Below, piece after piece: positions 10,486 to 21,700 of a stretch of DNA of 64,000 nucleotides. A model generated the notes under the pieces. The model was not told where the DNA came from and did not search any database. It saw only the letters and a program-made list of their open reading frames with translations. The stretch is from positions 8,432,001 through 8,496,000 of the forward strand of contig CM082581.2 of NCBI GenBank assembly GCA_040954595.2. The letters run 5' to 3'. The translations under genes and the position numbers were made by a program. Each line of letters starts with the position of its first letter. Position 1 is the first letter of the stretch. This DNA is from Balanoglossus misakiensis (Eukaryota > Hemichordata).

Positions 10486-12719
10486 TTACAACCCCCAAAG
10501 TTTCAACTCTTCCACCATTAAAACGTGAGAATCTGTCAGACGATGTGTTTGAGAAAGAGGCGCATTATTTCCTAAGGTGCATTGCTCCCAGTCTGGCCAA
10601 AAGCGTTCTTTCATCGTGTAACAGTATTTATCCAGGTTCTTCAACTCACCTGAATCAAGAAGAAAGATAACTGGCTGTCACTTAGTACTAGTACTCAGCT
10701 CTTGTGAACGAACCCACAGATCAGGCAAAACTCGCTAAATGACCCTCTCCCCACCGAATGCTACAACAATCTGTGAAGCTATTCACGTTCAACAACTCAA
10801 AACTGCCGATAACACAAACATACTTTTGATTAACATTTGAAGTGGTGAGTCGGCATGATGAGACCACAATATATTGGCCATGAGGCCGAATATGGCACAG
10901 TCTTCTTCGCAGGGTTCATCACCAAACAGAAACTTCTTCTCTCCTGTGTAAACCGAAGCGATCATAACTTGTGGTGATTTAGTTGAATGAATCGTAGGTG
11001 CCAATAATAACACATATTCAAAAATTATCTAAAGTTGCTTTGAATAATATGAGGAGCAGTTAATTTGGCTTTGCTTTTTGAAGCGCATTTCTACTTTAAA
11101 CGTCGGTATTATTCGTCTTCAGTCTTGATTTCGCTGCATCAGAGACTCACCCAAGAACGCAGAAATCGCCCTTAGGTCTTTCTCTATGATGGAGTACACC
11201 TCTGCCTCCGTGTGCCGCCCTATACCATGGCTGTACATGGAACGCGCCTGTCTTCGCTTAAAGACGTAGGCTTTCAATTGTTTCAGAAGGTAGGGACCCA
11301 CAAATATTTTGTGAAGACGTGCGGGGTTGCGCCGGTCCAGGAACATCCAGTATACATGGCCCCTGTAGGAAAAATAGCGACAAGGGCACGATGCCAGCGT
11401 TTTATGAGACTTACTGCACACGTGCATAAAAATGTCTCCTGATACAAATTCACCCCAATTCCAAACAGTGCTTCCGTATGTGATGGTCACTAAACAGTGA
11501 TACTGCCTGACAATGTTGCTGATGACGTGTTTTGTATTTGGATGAAAACAATTGTATTCTCAAATTTAACTTTGATAAGTCTGCATTAGTCGCAGACAGA
11601 AGAAAGACAAAACAGACAGTGACACAATGACAAGAAATATGCCATCCTCACAAATGTCAGATATATGAGCAGAGCTCAAAACGACATTACCAGTAGGTAT
11701 TCTCTTCCACCATTTTCTGGAAAGCTCTAGCGATGCTTCTCTCGACAGGACTCATGTGTTTGTTCAGGTCAACCTTGAACTTCTTGTTCAGGAATTGAAC
11801 AATGAGACTGCTATCGCCTATCACTTGGCCATTGTATTCGATCCATGGTGTTTTATGCTTTGGGGATCTGCGTAAACTTTTCGCAATAACAATCTAGAGA
11901 AATATAAGGTTGAAGGTTGTAGTCTTTGCGTTCCAAAAACTGTTTGTCACGCAAGAGTTCATTTGACCCATATTACACGTATCTAGTTGACAGAGAGAGG
12001 GGTTAATGGTGTTGATGCACGTAGCCCGTTGAATGTTTTTAATGTTTTGGTGAGTTATTAACATTTCTTTCCCCAGACTGTTGAAGGTATACAAGGAGAA
12101 CCAATTGAAATCCCGGTGAGGCCTGTAATGTGGCTGTAATATGAGTACAACGTACCTTGTATGGAATCTTCGCAAATCTAAAGTAGGTCTCTAATTTCAC
12201 GGGGAATGGGGATAAATTAAATGGCACATTTCTTCCCCGAGGCAGCGCAAACAAAATCACGGTGTCTTTCGGGTATTTCGGTGTCGCCCGTTGCCTGTTG
12301 GTGATTACCGGTGGTAGGAAAGAAGGCATATCACCGAAAAGTTTTACAGTATTAATATATATAGGGGGTTATACTAAAATATTTGTTTGGAAAACATCAT
12401 GTCCAGAGAATTTGCTTCGATGTAACATTTGGGGTGGTCAAAAAATTGCATACCTATTTCCTCAACACACTCACCCAACCTCCTTAACCCCCCCCCCCCC
12501 CCCCAGCACCAACATTAAATCGTTTATCAATGGCACCTAAGAAATGATGACATATTGATGACTTGTTACTGCCACAGTCCCTCCACCCGGGGTTACTACC
12601 CACCGGTGTGACCGTCGGTACAACTGAGTGATGTACACTAAAATTGCAAGGATCACTCCTCCAATGACCACAGACATGCTCAGCCCTGCTTCGTACACCA
12701 TTTCATAAACACTAGCCAT
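10486..12719 (-). CDS. FAXC: Failed axon connections (FAXC) homologue, tandem copy 2
   Basis: Coding exons 5' to 3': 12719-12604, 12294-12156, 11893-11691, 11362-11151, 10943-10824, 10649-10486. They total 954 nt, 317 residues. The four internal exons are 139, 203, 212 and 120 nt, exactly as in copy 1, with the same phases. Landmarks: N-terminal hydrophobic span SVVIGGVILAILVYI, then YPKDTVILFALPRGR, SPFPVKLETYFRFAKIPYK, PWIEYNGQVIGDSSLIVQFL, LNKHMSPVERSIARAFQKMVEENTYW, YSHGIGRHTEAEVYSIIEKDLRAISAFLG and GDEPCEEDCAIFGLMANILW. The last exon encodes ERFWPDWEQC like copy 1 but runs a few codons longer. No stops or frameshifts were seen, so both copies look functional. The 5' flank is CpG-rich, consistent with its own promoter. 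Confidence 0.9.
12488..12504 (+). repeat. Poly-C run (17 C) in the first intron of FAXC copy 2
   Basis: Seventeen consecutive C. Similar runs occur at 14355-14365 (11 C), 18891-18905 (15 C), 27279-27291 (13 G) and 35154-35165 (12 C). Confidence 0.9.
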
Positions 12720-13130
12720 TGCCGTCGTTTGCCTGAAGCAACGTCTGCCTTTGCTCGGTAGTCTCTGTTACAGAGATAGGCTAGCCTGTATCTGTCCCGA
12801 TCTCGAGGACAAGTTCTCGCGAGTCAACCGATAAATATCTCCGGAACAAACAAATTGATTTTCACGTATAGGTACCCTCCATTGTTCATTAGTCTGACCC
12901 AATCCCACCGCTGGCTGCGCTACGCTAAAGGTTAAGGGGTCCCGTGCCCTATTTCTACCGCTGGTTGTGCATTGCGGTGCGGGCGCTCTCGAATGACTGA
13001 ATAAGTCTAATTTCAATTCTCTACTTTGCTCTTCGGTGCTCTCCCTTTCGCGAATGTAGCGCCAGCAGCGTTTGAGACTCAGTCGAGACTCCACGAACAC
13101 ATCATCGAATGTAGGGCGGGCAATGTACAA
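12720..13130 (-). promoter_or_regulatory. CpG-rich 5' flank and likely promoter of FAXC copy 2
   Basis: The 400 bp upstream of the FAXC copy 2 start codon are visibly richer in CpG than the neighbouring DNA. They carry a 120-codon minus-strand open frame (13130-12768) of low-complexity composition without a recognisable domain. A promoter with 5' UTR is the simpler reading. Confidence 0.4.
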
Positions 13131-13731
13131 GACGTTCCTTAATATGGTGCATGATCAGCAACCATTTTGAAGCATGCAGGAATTTTGGAAATGACACCAA
13201 AATAACTATTGCTCTGAATTCTAGAAAAACGATGATAAGAAGACACTGTATTTCACCGTCTTCTGTGTCTGAACACATCTCGGCATCATCTTTAGAGTTT
13301 AGACATGGCATCATTTGACAATGTACAAATAGTATACCAATAAAAAGAAAGAACACATTCATGTTTTCCTATTTACATTTATAGTGTATGCGTTTATCTT
13401 TTCAATTTCTTTGTCCCGCCCCAAGTGTGTGATTGTATACCTGCAGCACGCGTGGGAAACAAGTGGGTCCCCCACTGTCGTGTCGCGTGGCAAGACAACC
13501 ACGCAACAATGCAAGTGTGAATGGCCCCAGCAGAGATTAATTAGTGCAAAGACAATGGGTTTATTAAGCTAATCAACTTAGCAGAGCCAATTATGCAGGC
13601 CGCCACGTGCCCGCATAAGTGAGCGTGGCCCGGGACGTGGCCTGCCTTGTGATGTTATAGCGGCCGACTTATATTTAGACCCATTCGTTGTTGACTTTTT
13701 TTATTGTTTATTTTATGGTTTCATTACACAG

Positions 13732-13819
13732 CATATCATATCTGGGACTGCAGTACACGCAACCATTGGCTAAGTGCACGGAGCTGCCTAATATGGAGCA
13801 TCCCCATATGATGCTGAAA
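13732..13819 (+). other. Candidate orphan exon
   Basis: A T-rich tract and ACACAG acceptor at 13731 precede an 88-nt open stretch that ends at a GTGAGT donor (13820). One frame reads ISYLGLQYTQPLAKC and onward without a stop. I recognise no family. It may be an exon of a non-coding RNA or a chance pairing of splice sites. Confidence 0.2.
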
Positions 13820-14607
13820 GTGAGTATTCTTATCGTTATCTTGTATGTTCTCAGACAATCACTATTGTATGATGCTTCAGTCTATATCAATGAGTATAGA
13901 GTGCGAAAAACACCACATCCTGGTCCGAGTTTTTGTACTTTACTGACTTGGATGTTTCCACCCATCCTGCATCATGGAGGTCAAAGTTCGCAACAGCATG
14001 TCGTAGAAGAAAGTATAGAGAGATCTTGCAGTCGATATGCAGGAATTTATTTTCATAAACTGAGAAATCGCTCGCGCTTGATCGAATTTGTTTGCTGGCG
14101 GAGGTATGTGTGAAATTTAAATTATTTTTAATCATAGAGAGCCTTAACCGATACCAGCCGTCGACCAAAATTTGCCTGAAGTCCGTCTCCTCATTGTGTT
14201 TATTTTTTATTCAGGTCTTCAACTTTTTTTCTTAATTGCCTTCTTCTAAAACAACTGCCTTCATTAGCAGTGCGCGCATCTTGAAGTAACATATGGTTGC
14301 ACGCAGATGCCGCTGAGAAAGGCGCAATAGAAAAAATACCAGCTTCTAACAACACCCCCCCCCCCGCATGCTGTATAAAAGTTTAACAAAGCCGCTATTC
14401 TGCATAACAATGGCTAGATGATCAACGTGAAGCGGAGACAGACCTTCACTTTCCTGCTGCCGAGATATTTTTATTCTTGGATGATAGCTCATTTGCATAA
14501 CAAACGATGACGGTACCAGCTTGCCTGTGCTGTGTCGCTCAACCCGCATGGCCAGGCCCTCGTTACACCCCATTTCTGCTTTCCATCATTAGAACTACTC
14601 ACGGTAG

Positions 14608-14646
14608 TATATAAGCACTTGTTTGACTTTGTTTCGCTGATCAGTT
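14608..14646 (+). promoter_or_regulatory. Candidate TATA/initiator core promoter
   Basis: TATATAAG at 14608-14615 is followed 33 nt on by TCAGTT (14641-14646), a good initiator match, at slightly long spacing. Downstream (about 14695-14790) lies a cluster of GACG words including TGACGTC, a CRE core. The micro-ORF at 15256 and the open exon at 15638 are on the same strand. Confidence 0.25.
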
Positions 14647-15255
14647 AAAACGCATCCGCCGCGATATATACACGCTTTGTCTTGGGAGTCGCGGGGATGA
14701 TGAGGGACGTAAGCGTCGTCTTGGAAGTTCGGGACGGACGATGACGTCTTGGGACGCGTGCAGACGCTTTATCACCGTGGCTGACGTTGCCATGGCACTG
14801 GTCACTATTCGATATTATGGCATAAAAAAGTACACCTCACCACCTATAATGACTTGCATCGTCGTCACCAGGTAAAGTCAATTCGCTATGGCACTTTCAA
14901 CATTACGATTTTCACCAACGCAAGGTTTCGGGTGATTGGTCGGCTTTGGAAAACAGTGAATGCGGTCATGTCAACCACAGAAATATTAGTTGCATCACGT
15001 GACTTTGTTGGTGTTTTTTCTTACTATATACATGTACACCTTTTTTGGCTATGTTGGTGCGTGTGATTACTGATACAAATCTGCACAGCAATCGGACAAA
15101 CGGTCGAAACATTTCCCGGTATCACCGACTGAGGGCTCTTTGATCAACAGGTTGCCCGGTGCGGTATTGAGTTAGAAAAAACACAGACACCGGGTCGGTA
15201 ACCCTCTTGAATTTGCAACTCGTAGTCATCAACTAGATAGGCAAACTGTTAAAAG

Positions 15256-15357
15256 ATGGCATGGAAATTTTTGCGCTCAATTCTCTTTGTTGTTTGCTGC
15301 ATTGTGAGTAACAATGCACGCAAGGGGGAAGCTCTGCCTTTTGAAGAATTGCTGTGA
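15256..15357 (+). CDS. Candidate 33-residue secreted micro-ORF or signal-peptide exon
   Basis: The ATG has good context (AAAAGATGG). The 33-codon frame begins MAWKFLRSILFVVCC, a textbook signal-peptide shape (short basic n-region, hydrophobic core), then a polar stretch and EALPFEELL before the stop. Inside it, after codon 16, a GTGAGT donor starts at 15304, so the frame may instead be a phase-0 signal-peptide exon spliced to something downstream. No family is recognised. Confidence 0.25.
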   Translation: MAWKFLRSILFVVCCIVSNNARKGEALPFEELL

Positions 15358-15637
15358 ATTGCCACTTTGCATTCGGGAAGAAAAGGGTCGTTATTCAACA
15401 CCCGCTGGACGGAAACAAGAGGACGAGGAACATGTTGGTGCATTGTTTTTCCGGACGGAAGGGATCGTGTTGTTGTCTTCCGGCTTCGCACGCTTTTAAA
15501 GCCCGTCCGGACTGCTGGAATGCCATCAATTCGTCGGTGCTTCGGCCGTGGTCATCACGGACCCTCCTCTCTCCTCATCTCCGTGTTTCCGACAACGATT
15601 CTCAACGAGTTCAACCCCAGCCGACCCGGCGCTGACG

Positions 15638-15730
15638 ATGACCAACCGACCGGTACGTATACTTGAGCCTGCTCCGGTCGTTGACTTTTGGCAACTTTCG
15701 GAGACGACCCAGAGCAGGACGGACAAGCAT
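15638..15730 (+). other. Candidate coding exon with strong donor
   Basis: An open frame runs from about 15500 and contains an ATG at 15638. The 31 codons after it (beginning MTNRPVRILEPAPVVDFW) end exactly at CAT/GTAAGT in phase 0. The sequence is CpG-rich. Product unknown and no downstream partner exon found, so this may be a non-coding first exon. Confidence 0.2.
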
Positions 15731-18700
15731 GTAAGTTTCGCTGTTTTTTTTACTCAAATCATGTTGACCATTATAAATCCGCTCCAACCACCCGTCGATT
15801 TCTCAGTCTAGTATCCCACACTATAAACCATGTTTATCCGAGTTCGAACGATACTTTCTCTAAATGAAAAATGTTGATGCCAATACTACAAAAGTAATCC
15901 AAAAAACCCTTATTTATCATGGATTTTATCGTTTCATTTATAATGAAAATTGCCGTGAGATTTAAAACTGGACAATACAAGGCTGTTTTAATTGTTTTGA
16001 CCTATAAATACCGTACACGCCTTGAAAAGGTTTTTAATAACCTTCCAAATTAATCAAAATGAGGGAAATTACGTTAATTGTCGCTGTGAGAGATTTTCCA
16101 CTCAAAGGAGAGGAAAGCAATTTATTTGGTCGCCATTTTACCACGTCGACAGTCCAGTCAATATTTGTAGCGGCGACCGGTTTATTTTTGGACATAATTG
16201 TTCACGACCTACCCGCAGTGTTTTTTTGTAACAAGAGACCGTGCGACAACGGAGCATTTCTGTTGCTCGAATACAACTTTCATCTTCTGTGTCGCTCCGG
16301 ATTAATATAATACTTTGCCATGGTAAAGAGAGAATGAATATACGCTGTTATTGAAAAAAAATCCCGTTCATTTCGGTCATTTGGTAAAACCATGTTAAAA
16401 CCGACCTGCACGCCATCGTAGGTGTCATTATCATTTCCCATGCGGCTTTGCGTCAGTGTGATCAAATTACTGTGACCTTTGACCAGATACGAGAGCTCTG
16501 GATGCAGTTGCTAGTTCAGTTGCCGTTGAAACTATGAATATCCAGTTCGGCTTTGCAGCTTTACTCGTTCCGTTAATTCCCGCAGCAAATGTTTTTAATA
16601 CAGTAGTCACGTAAATATTATTTCTGCGGTCAGATGTTGAACGCGCAATGATGCATTGCACGCGCAAATGTTACCACATTTAAATTATGATATTCAACCA
16701 CCAACGAATTGAACGTGAACGACTCTCTGTCCGTGAATGCTATGATCCCCACGCCAACACCCCGTCTTCAATTTTAGCTGTTTTGCAAAACCATGCCTAA
16801 ATAAATCCACCGTTGTCAAAGGAAATAAAACATTGTTTCCCATTCATGTCGATGCTTCACCGACTGCACGCTGTGTTCCCAGTGGAGGGGGTTTGTCTCT
16901 GCCGTACCCTCACTTTTGAAAGCGGAGCAGTTTATTAATATCATTCGCGCATTCATACAAACATATGGCCGCGCTTAGACAATGTGTCGTTACGGGTATT
17001 CATAAAGCGGACCCATTTTAAACCGTACAATTATAGCAGCCAAGTTACCCGCCTTTTACACCAACACACAGCCCTTCACGCCACGTCACGTCAGCGCGGC
17101 GCAGGGCAGTGCATCATGTGAAACAGTGATCATTGCACGGAAGCTATATGGGGTCTCCAGTCTAATTTTTCCTCGGTCAAAGTCACGCGAGTAACATGTC
17201 GGGAAGTGGCTCATAATTGTTTTTCCCCCATCGTCCGTCGCCTGATTATCTCCAGCAAATGAAGAGAAAGTAATTGCTATGACAATTGGTAATTTCCATA
17301 TTTTTTTTTCTCTCACGCACATGCGAGTCCACTGTCCTCTCCACAATGGCACCGTCTCTGAAACTGCGTCGCGTCGTTCTAGTTTCGACTTGTCCGAATG
17401 TCTGTCTCCTATTGGATTCTATATTCGCATCCACCAGTGAGTTATGATCTCCGGTGTGTATACGCCGAGTGCTTGCCGTACCGTTCTGCATACGTTGGTT
17501 GGACGCCGTATGGTTGCCCTCGGTAAGGCGCGACGGGGTTTTCCTATCTTTCCCCCGAGCCCGGCCCCCGATGGCCGGCCGGCCGACGCTGTGCCGTTTG
17601 AACCATCATCAACTAGGTGCCGTATCATTGGACGTTGTTTCTTTTATTTGTAGCGGTGAGTTAAACAGCTATCTTCTCGTTTCCCCATTGTCTTCTGTTT
17701 CTGTGCGTGAAAAGCCCCAGTGCTCACCGTGTTGTGTGTATTGTGTTCGGTTGTGCCCCGAACTTTGTCTACATCCCATTCCGCGGACGCCTGTCCTGTT
17801 CGTCCTTCCATCCATCCACCGTCTGCACAGTCTATGTGTGTCACGCTGTTGTGACCGTTATAATGGGCATCCCACGACGCCGAGGTGCCAAAATATGCCT
17901 ATTCTAACGTTCATAACATCGTGGTATATGGAAAGCACCGCACCACTAAGGGCGAGAGAGACTAACACCGTATTCTCAGCACTGAATGTACGAGACTAAC
18001 ACTTTCAAAAACCACCTGTTGATCGAGTAACGACCCGACCTTCGGAGCATCACATTTTTTTTACTATCTGAATCGACAACCTTTACTTCTATCAAATTTA
18101 CCAATAATGCACATTCTCTCGCTGTCTATCCAAATTCTCTTGTTCATTCTTTTATTTGAATGAAATGCGAGTACATATAACACTCACGACTCATCACTCT
18201 TTGCGCATTTGCACGACTATCCAGTATAAACACAGAGCTTTACAGTAAATTCTACACTTAATGCATGCACCGACACGAGAAAAAGGGACAAGTACTATTT
18301 TAGGCTAAATTTTGAAAACAGGCTTTTCATTCTTCACCAAAATACCTATTACATGTCTAATTTTAGACGAAAATGTTGCGCGATGGTTCGTACTTTTATA
18401 CGAGCATTCGCCGTATGCAAATTATCTGACACGGTACGTTGAGTTTATATCCAAAAAAGAAATCGTCCAATTTATTTACTTAATAAATTATTTCTCTATC
18501 TTGACAAACAGTCTGAATTTTAGATCAATATTTTCCGTTTCTTTTATTTGGCGGATGGCTGTGATCGCTCGCCTTGTGTTGTGAGCCTTTAAAAAGTTTT
18601 AATATTTATGACAACACATTCCATTCACAGCTGTAACGCGTCACACTTTGAGCTGACGCCTAAACAATCGCATAATGATCGCCACTAAGGTGGGCTTATA

Positions 18701-21700
18701 ATAGATATTTGCAATTGACATGACTAAAAATGATCCATCTATTCGTTCCATGCACATAATACGGCACTTACAATTGATTAACATCACGATTTTGCCTTCA
18801 CGTACTATATCCTCGCTGCTCGCCCAAACTGTTTCTGTCCTCTGCACTTTCGCTTCCAATCAAATACACACCACCACGCCAGTTTCTGAGCCCCCCCCCC
18901 CCCCCGACACGGGGACTAGCCCCAGTGAAGGTCATTTAGGAAAAGGGGTGGGCAGCTTTCATCGTTGTATTTCAGCTTGTATAAAGATAAACGACTCTCG
19001 CAATATTGAAGCATGAAAATCTGATTGTTTTTCTTAAATCGTAAAAGTGAATTCCATGGTTATCTTTCGCTGCATGATAACTGCTTCTCATATTTCATGG
19101 TATTCTGATTGGGATTGGCTGTTGTTTTTTTATTTATCACTCGCCCCCTGTTCTCACCGGCTTGTCACTATAGTCATTATCCTCGCTAAGTAGTAGTGCC
19201 GCAGGTAATGATTTAAGAATTTACCTGCATCCTACTGCTTAACAAGGTTCTGACCCACCATCATCGAGAACAAAAAGTGTTATATCTTTGAACCAAGCAG
19301 TGTTTGGCAGGCCATGTCGGCTTGAACGAGTGACGTCACCAGATGTCTCCACCAGTTGTCTGTCTCGATCTTCCAGTGGGAGTTTTGTTTTGTTTTGTTT
19401 AGCTATTGAAGTGGCGACCTGCACTGAGAGTGCAACAGTTGTATTGCGGCTATGCCATTTAACTTCATCTTGTGGGCGTGGTTCGCCGTGGTGTAATTCT
19501 CCCGTGATGCATCATTGAGTCGAACGCCAGCCTTCATCATTCTCCCAACTTCCATCCTCCTTCACCAGACCCACTGGCGATGGCGCCAAGCATCAATTAC
19601 GCACACAATTCAAACTGGGTACAATCAACTAGTGGTCGGCAGTTGTTCACCGTTTTGTTGTCGTTCGGATGCATCATATGGCGGTAACGTTGATTGATGG
19701 CGCTGTCCTGGTCAGGGTTGGAGCGACCGCTGCGATATTACGAGCATCTATGGTACTCGGTATATATAGATGGATTCTTGTGTGACGGGGGTGTATATTT
19801 TTATGGAATTTAATCCCTGTCAGTTGAAAGGGTGCGTCGTCGTTGGTATATGATTTGACCGTACTGCCTGAATTCAATTTCATTCCCATTGGTTGTTATA
19901 TCATCACCGAGAGAAAATGCCTCATTTTCGGTAGTGTATGTCAGAAAAAAATTATGGAAAATTATTCAGAATTACGTGGTATTTAAATTCACCGCCTGTT
20001 TCCATCGTGACCTTTGCCTCCGGAGCGGAGACCGTCATCTGTCAACGTTGATCAGATGTTCATGGAAATAAAACTACAGCGGCCCAGCATGTTCCAGTTG
20101 CCCAGTTGGGCGGTCAACCTGGACCGGGGAGCGAGGTGAGCTAGCTGACGACCAGATGTGTATTCTACAACAGTGAAAGTAAACCGAAGCGGTATGATGC
20201 TAAGCGGTACATCTGGCGTGGACTGATGTGATGGCTTGTTCACCCCCTCCAAGGCAGAGTAAAACAGGGCTGTTCCGATACTAAGTACTAGTGCCGCAGG
20301 AGTGGGCATCTAAATCAACCCTGTTGTACTCGTACTTAACATAGGCTCGGCCGATTTTCCAACGCTATAGCTTTTGAACCCTGGGAGGTGAAAACGTAAC
20401 TCGCTGTTTCCGCTCCGCTGCAAATTGGAACCCTGGATCACAGGATGAGGTCAGGTAAATATTCGTATTGTAAGTGTGTTCAAATGCAAGTATTATGTGG
20501 TGGTTGGGATGATATGAACACGGTCCCTCAGCTACCCTCCCCTCCCCCCGTGGTCTGTACCTGTGCGTTGTGCGAGTCATCAAAACACGTCACTGTGTAT
20601 GTCGTCTGCTTTATGACAAATTAAGCGGAACCCACCAGCAAAGATACCACAGCGTAAATTGTCACCCCGGGCACCATCGAATTTTCTCACGGCTGGTGAC
20701 TCCCGAGAGAGAGTGGATTACAATTCTTTTCTCGCGTAATTAATTCTCTACAAAAAGTGCGAACGGATGTTATTACGGCGATGATTACTTCCGATGTTAA
20801 TGTAAAATAAGGGTTCTTATGCACATTTTATGTATTGATGAACGTGCCGACCATTTTCGCCTCTTCCGGTGAACACCGTTATCGTTTTTAACACCCACCC
20901 ATAAGCCAAAATTCTGTAAGATTGTTTAATAATTACTGTTTCAATTTTAGATGCTGGCAAACCGTTATAACTTAAGTTTGTACCTGCCGACGAGAAATGG
21001 ATGATATGCAGCTCATTTACTAGTCTACCAGAAAACGAATAATTTTAACATATGACTTCTCGAATAGGACAGACTGTCCGACAACTGGCGTGACGATGTC
21101 GCTTGGTGCTCGTTTTGTTTTCACAGTTTAAAACAAAACACCCGCTCGTTCTAGAATTTCACCCAATATGGTGCTTGGCACGTTTTGGCTCGTCCGGTAT
21201 ATCGGTAATACGGTTTAGCCATATGTTGCGTACGACGGAAGGGATGCGCAACGAACAATACACGTACTATCTATAGTATGCAGTTTGGACTGAATACAGG
21301 GGAATACGCAAGATGTTACTTATCACGTGACCAATCACATGACACTTTCTCGATCCTCACCGCTACTAATTACTAATCCATGGTGTAAAATTTAGCGACT
21401 GTCAACAGCGCAGTGTTGTGCATATTCAATGAGATCAGGTCACCCACGTAGTTTATTACCGAACAGTGGCTTTTTTTAAGTACAGATAGCAGATATTTGG
21501 CAAATCAATCACCGGTAATTTCTCTCCAAAACTGTTGCAAGAAAATCATACATCATGAGGCATACGTTGGTGACACGAAACAAGAAATAATTGTATATAC
21601 CGTGCGGTAGAATCTGACTGCGCGATCATAATTGTAAAACGCACAGCTGTTGAGTGTAAGGCATAATAGATAGTTGTACTAGCATCAGGACAAATGCAAT

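Noticed and set aside
12768-13130. 120-codon minus-strand open frame upstream of FAXC copy 2
   Set aside because: Open frames are expected in CpG-rich promoter DNA. There is no recognisable motif, and the position fits a 5' flank better.
13688-14113. 141-codon plus-strand open frame
   Set aside because: It does not begin with ATG and runs through a strong donor at 13820. Only the 88-nt exon-like part was kept, as a low-confidence candidate.
17454-17999. 181-codon plus-strand open frame, the longest in the gene-free interval
   Set aside because: It lies in CpG-rich DNA with overlapping open frames on both strands. The protein is Cys/Arg/Ser/Pro-rich without domain features, and no splice logic or family match supports it.
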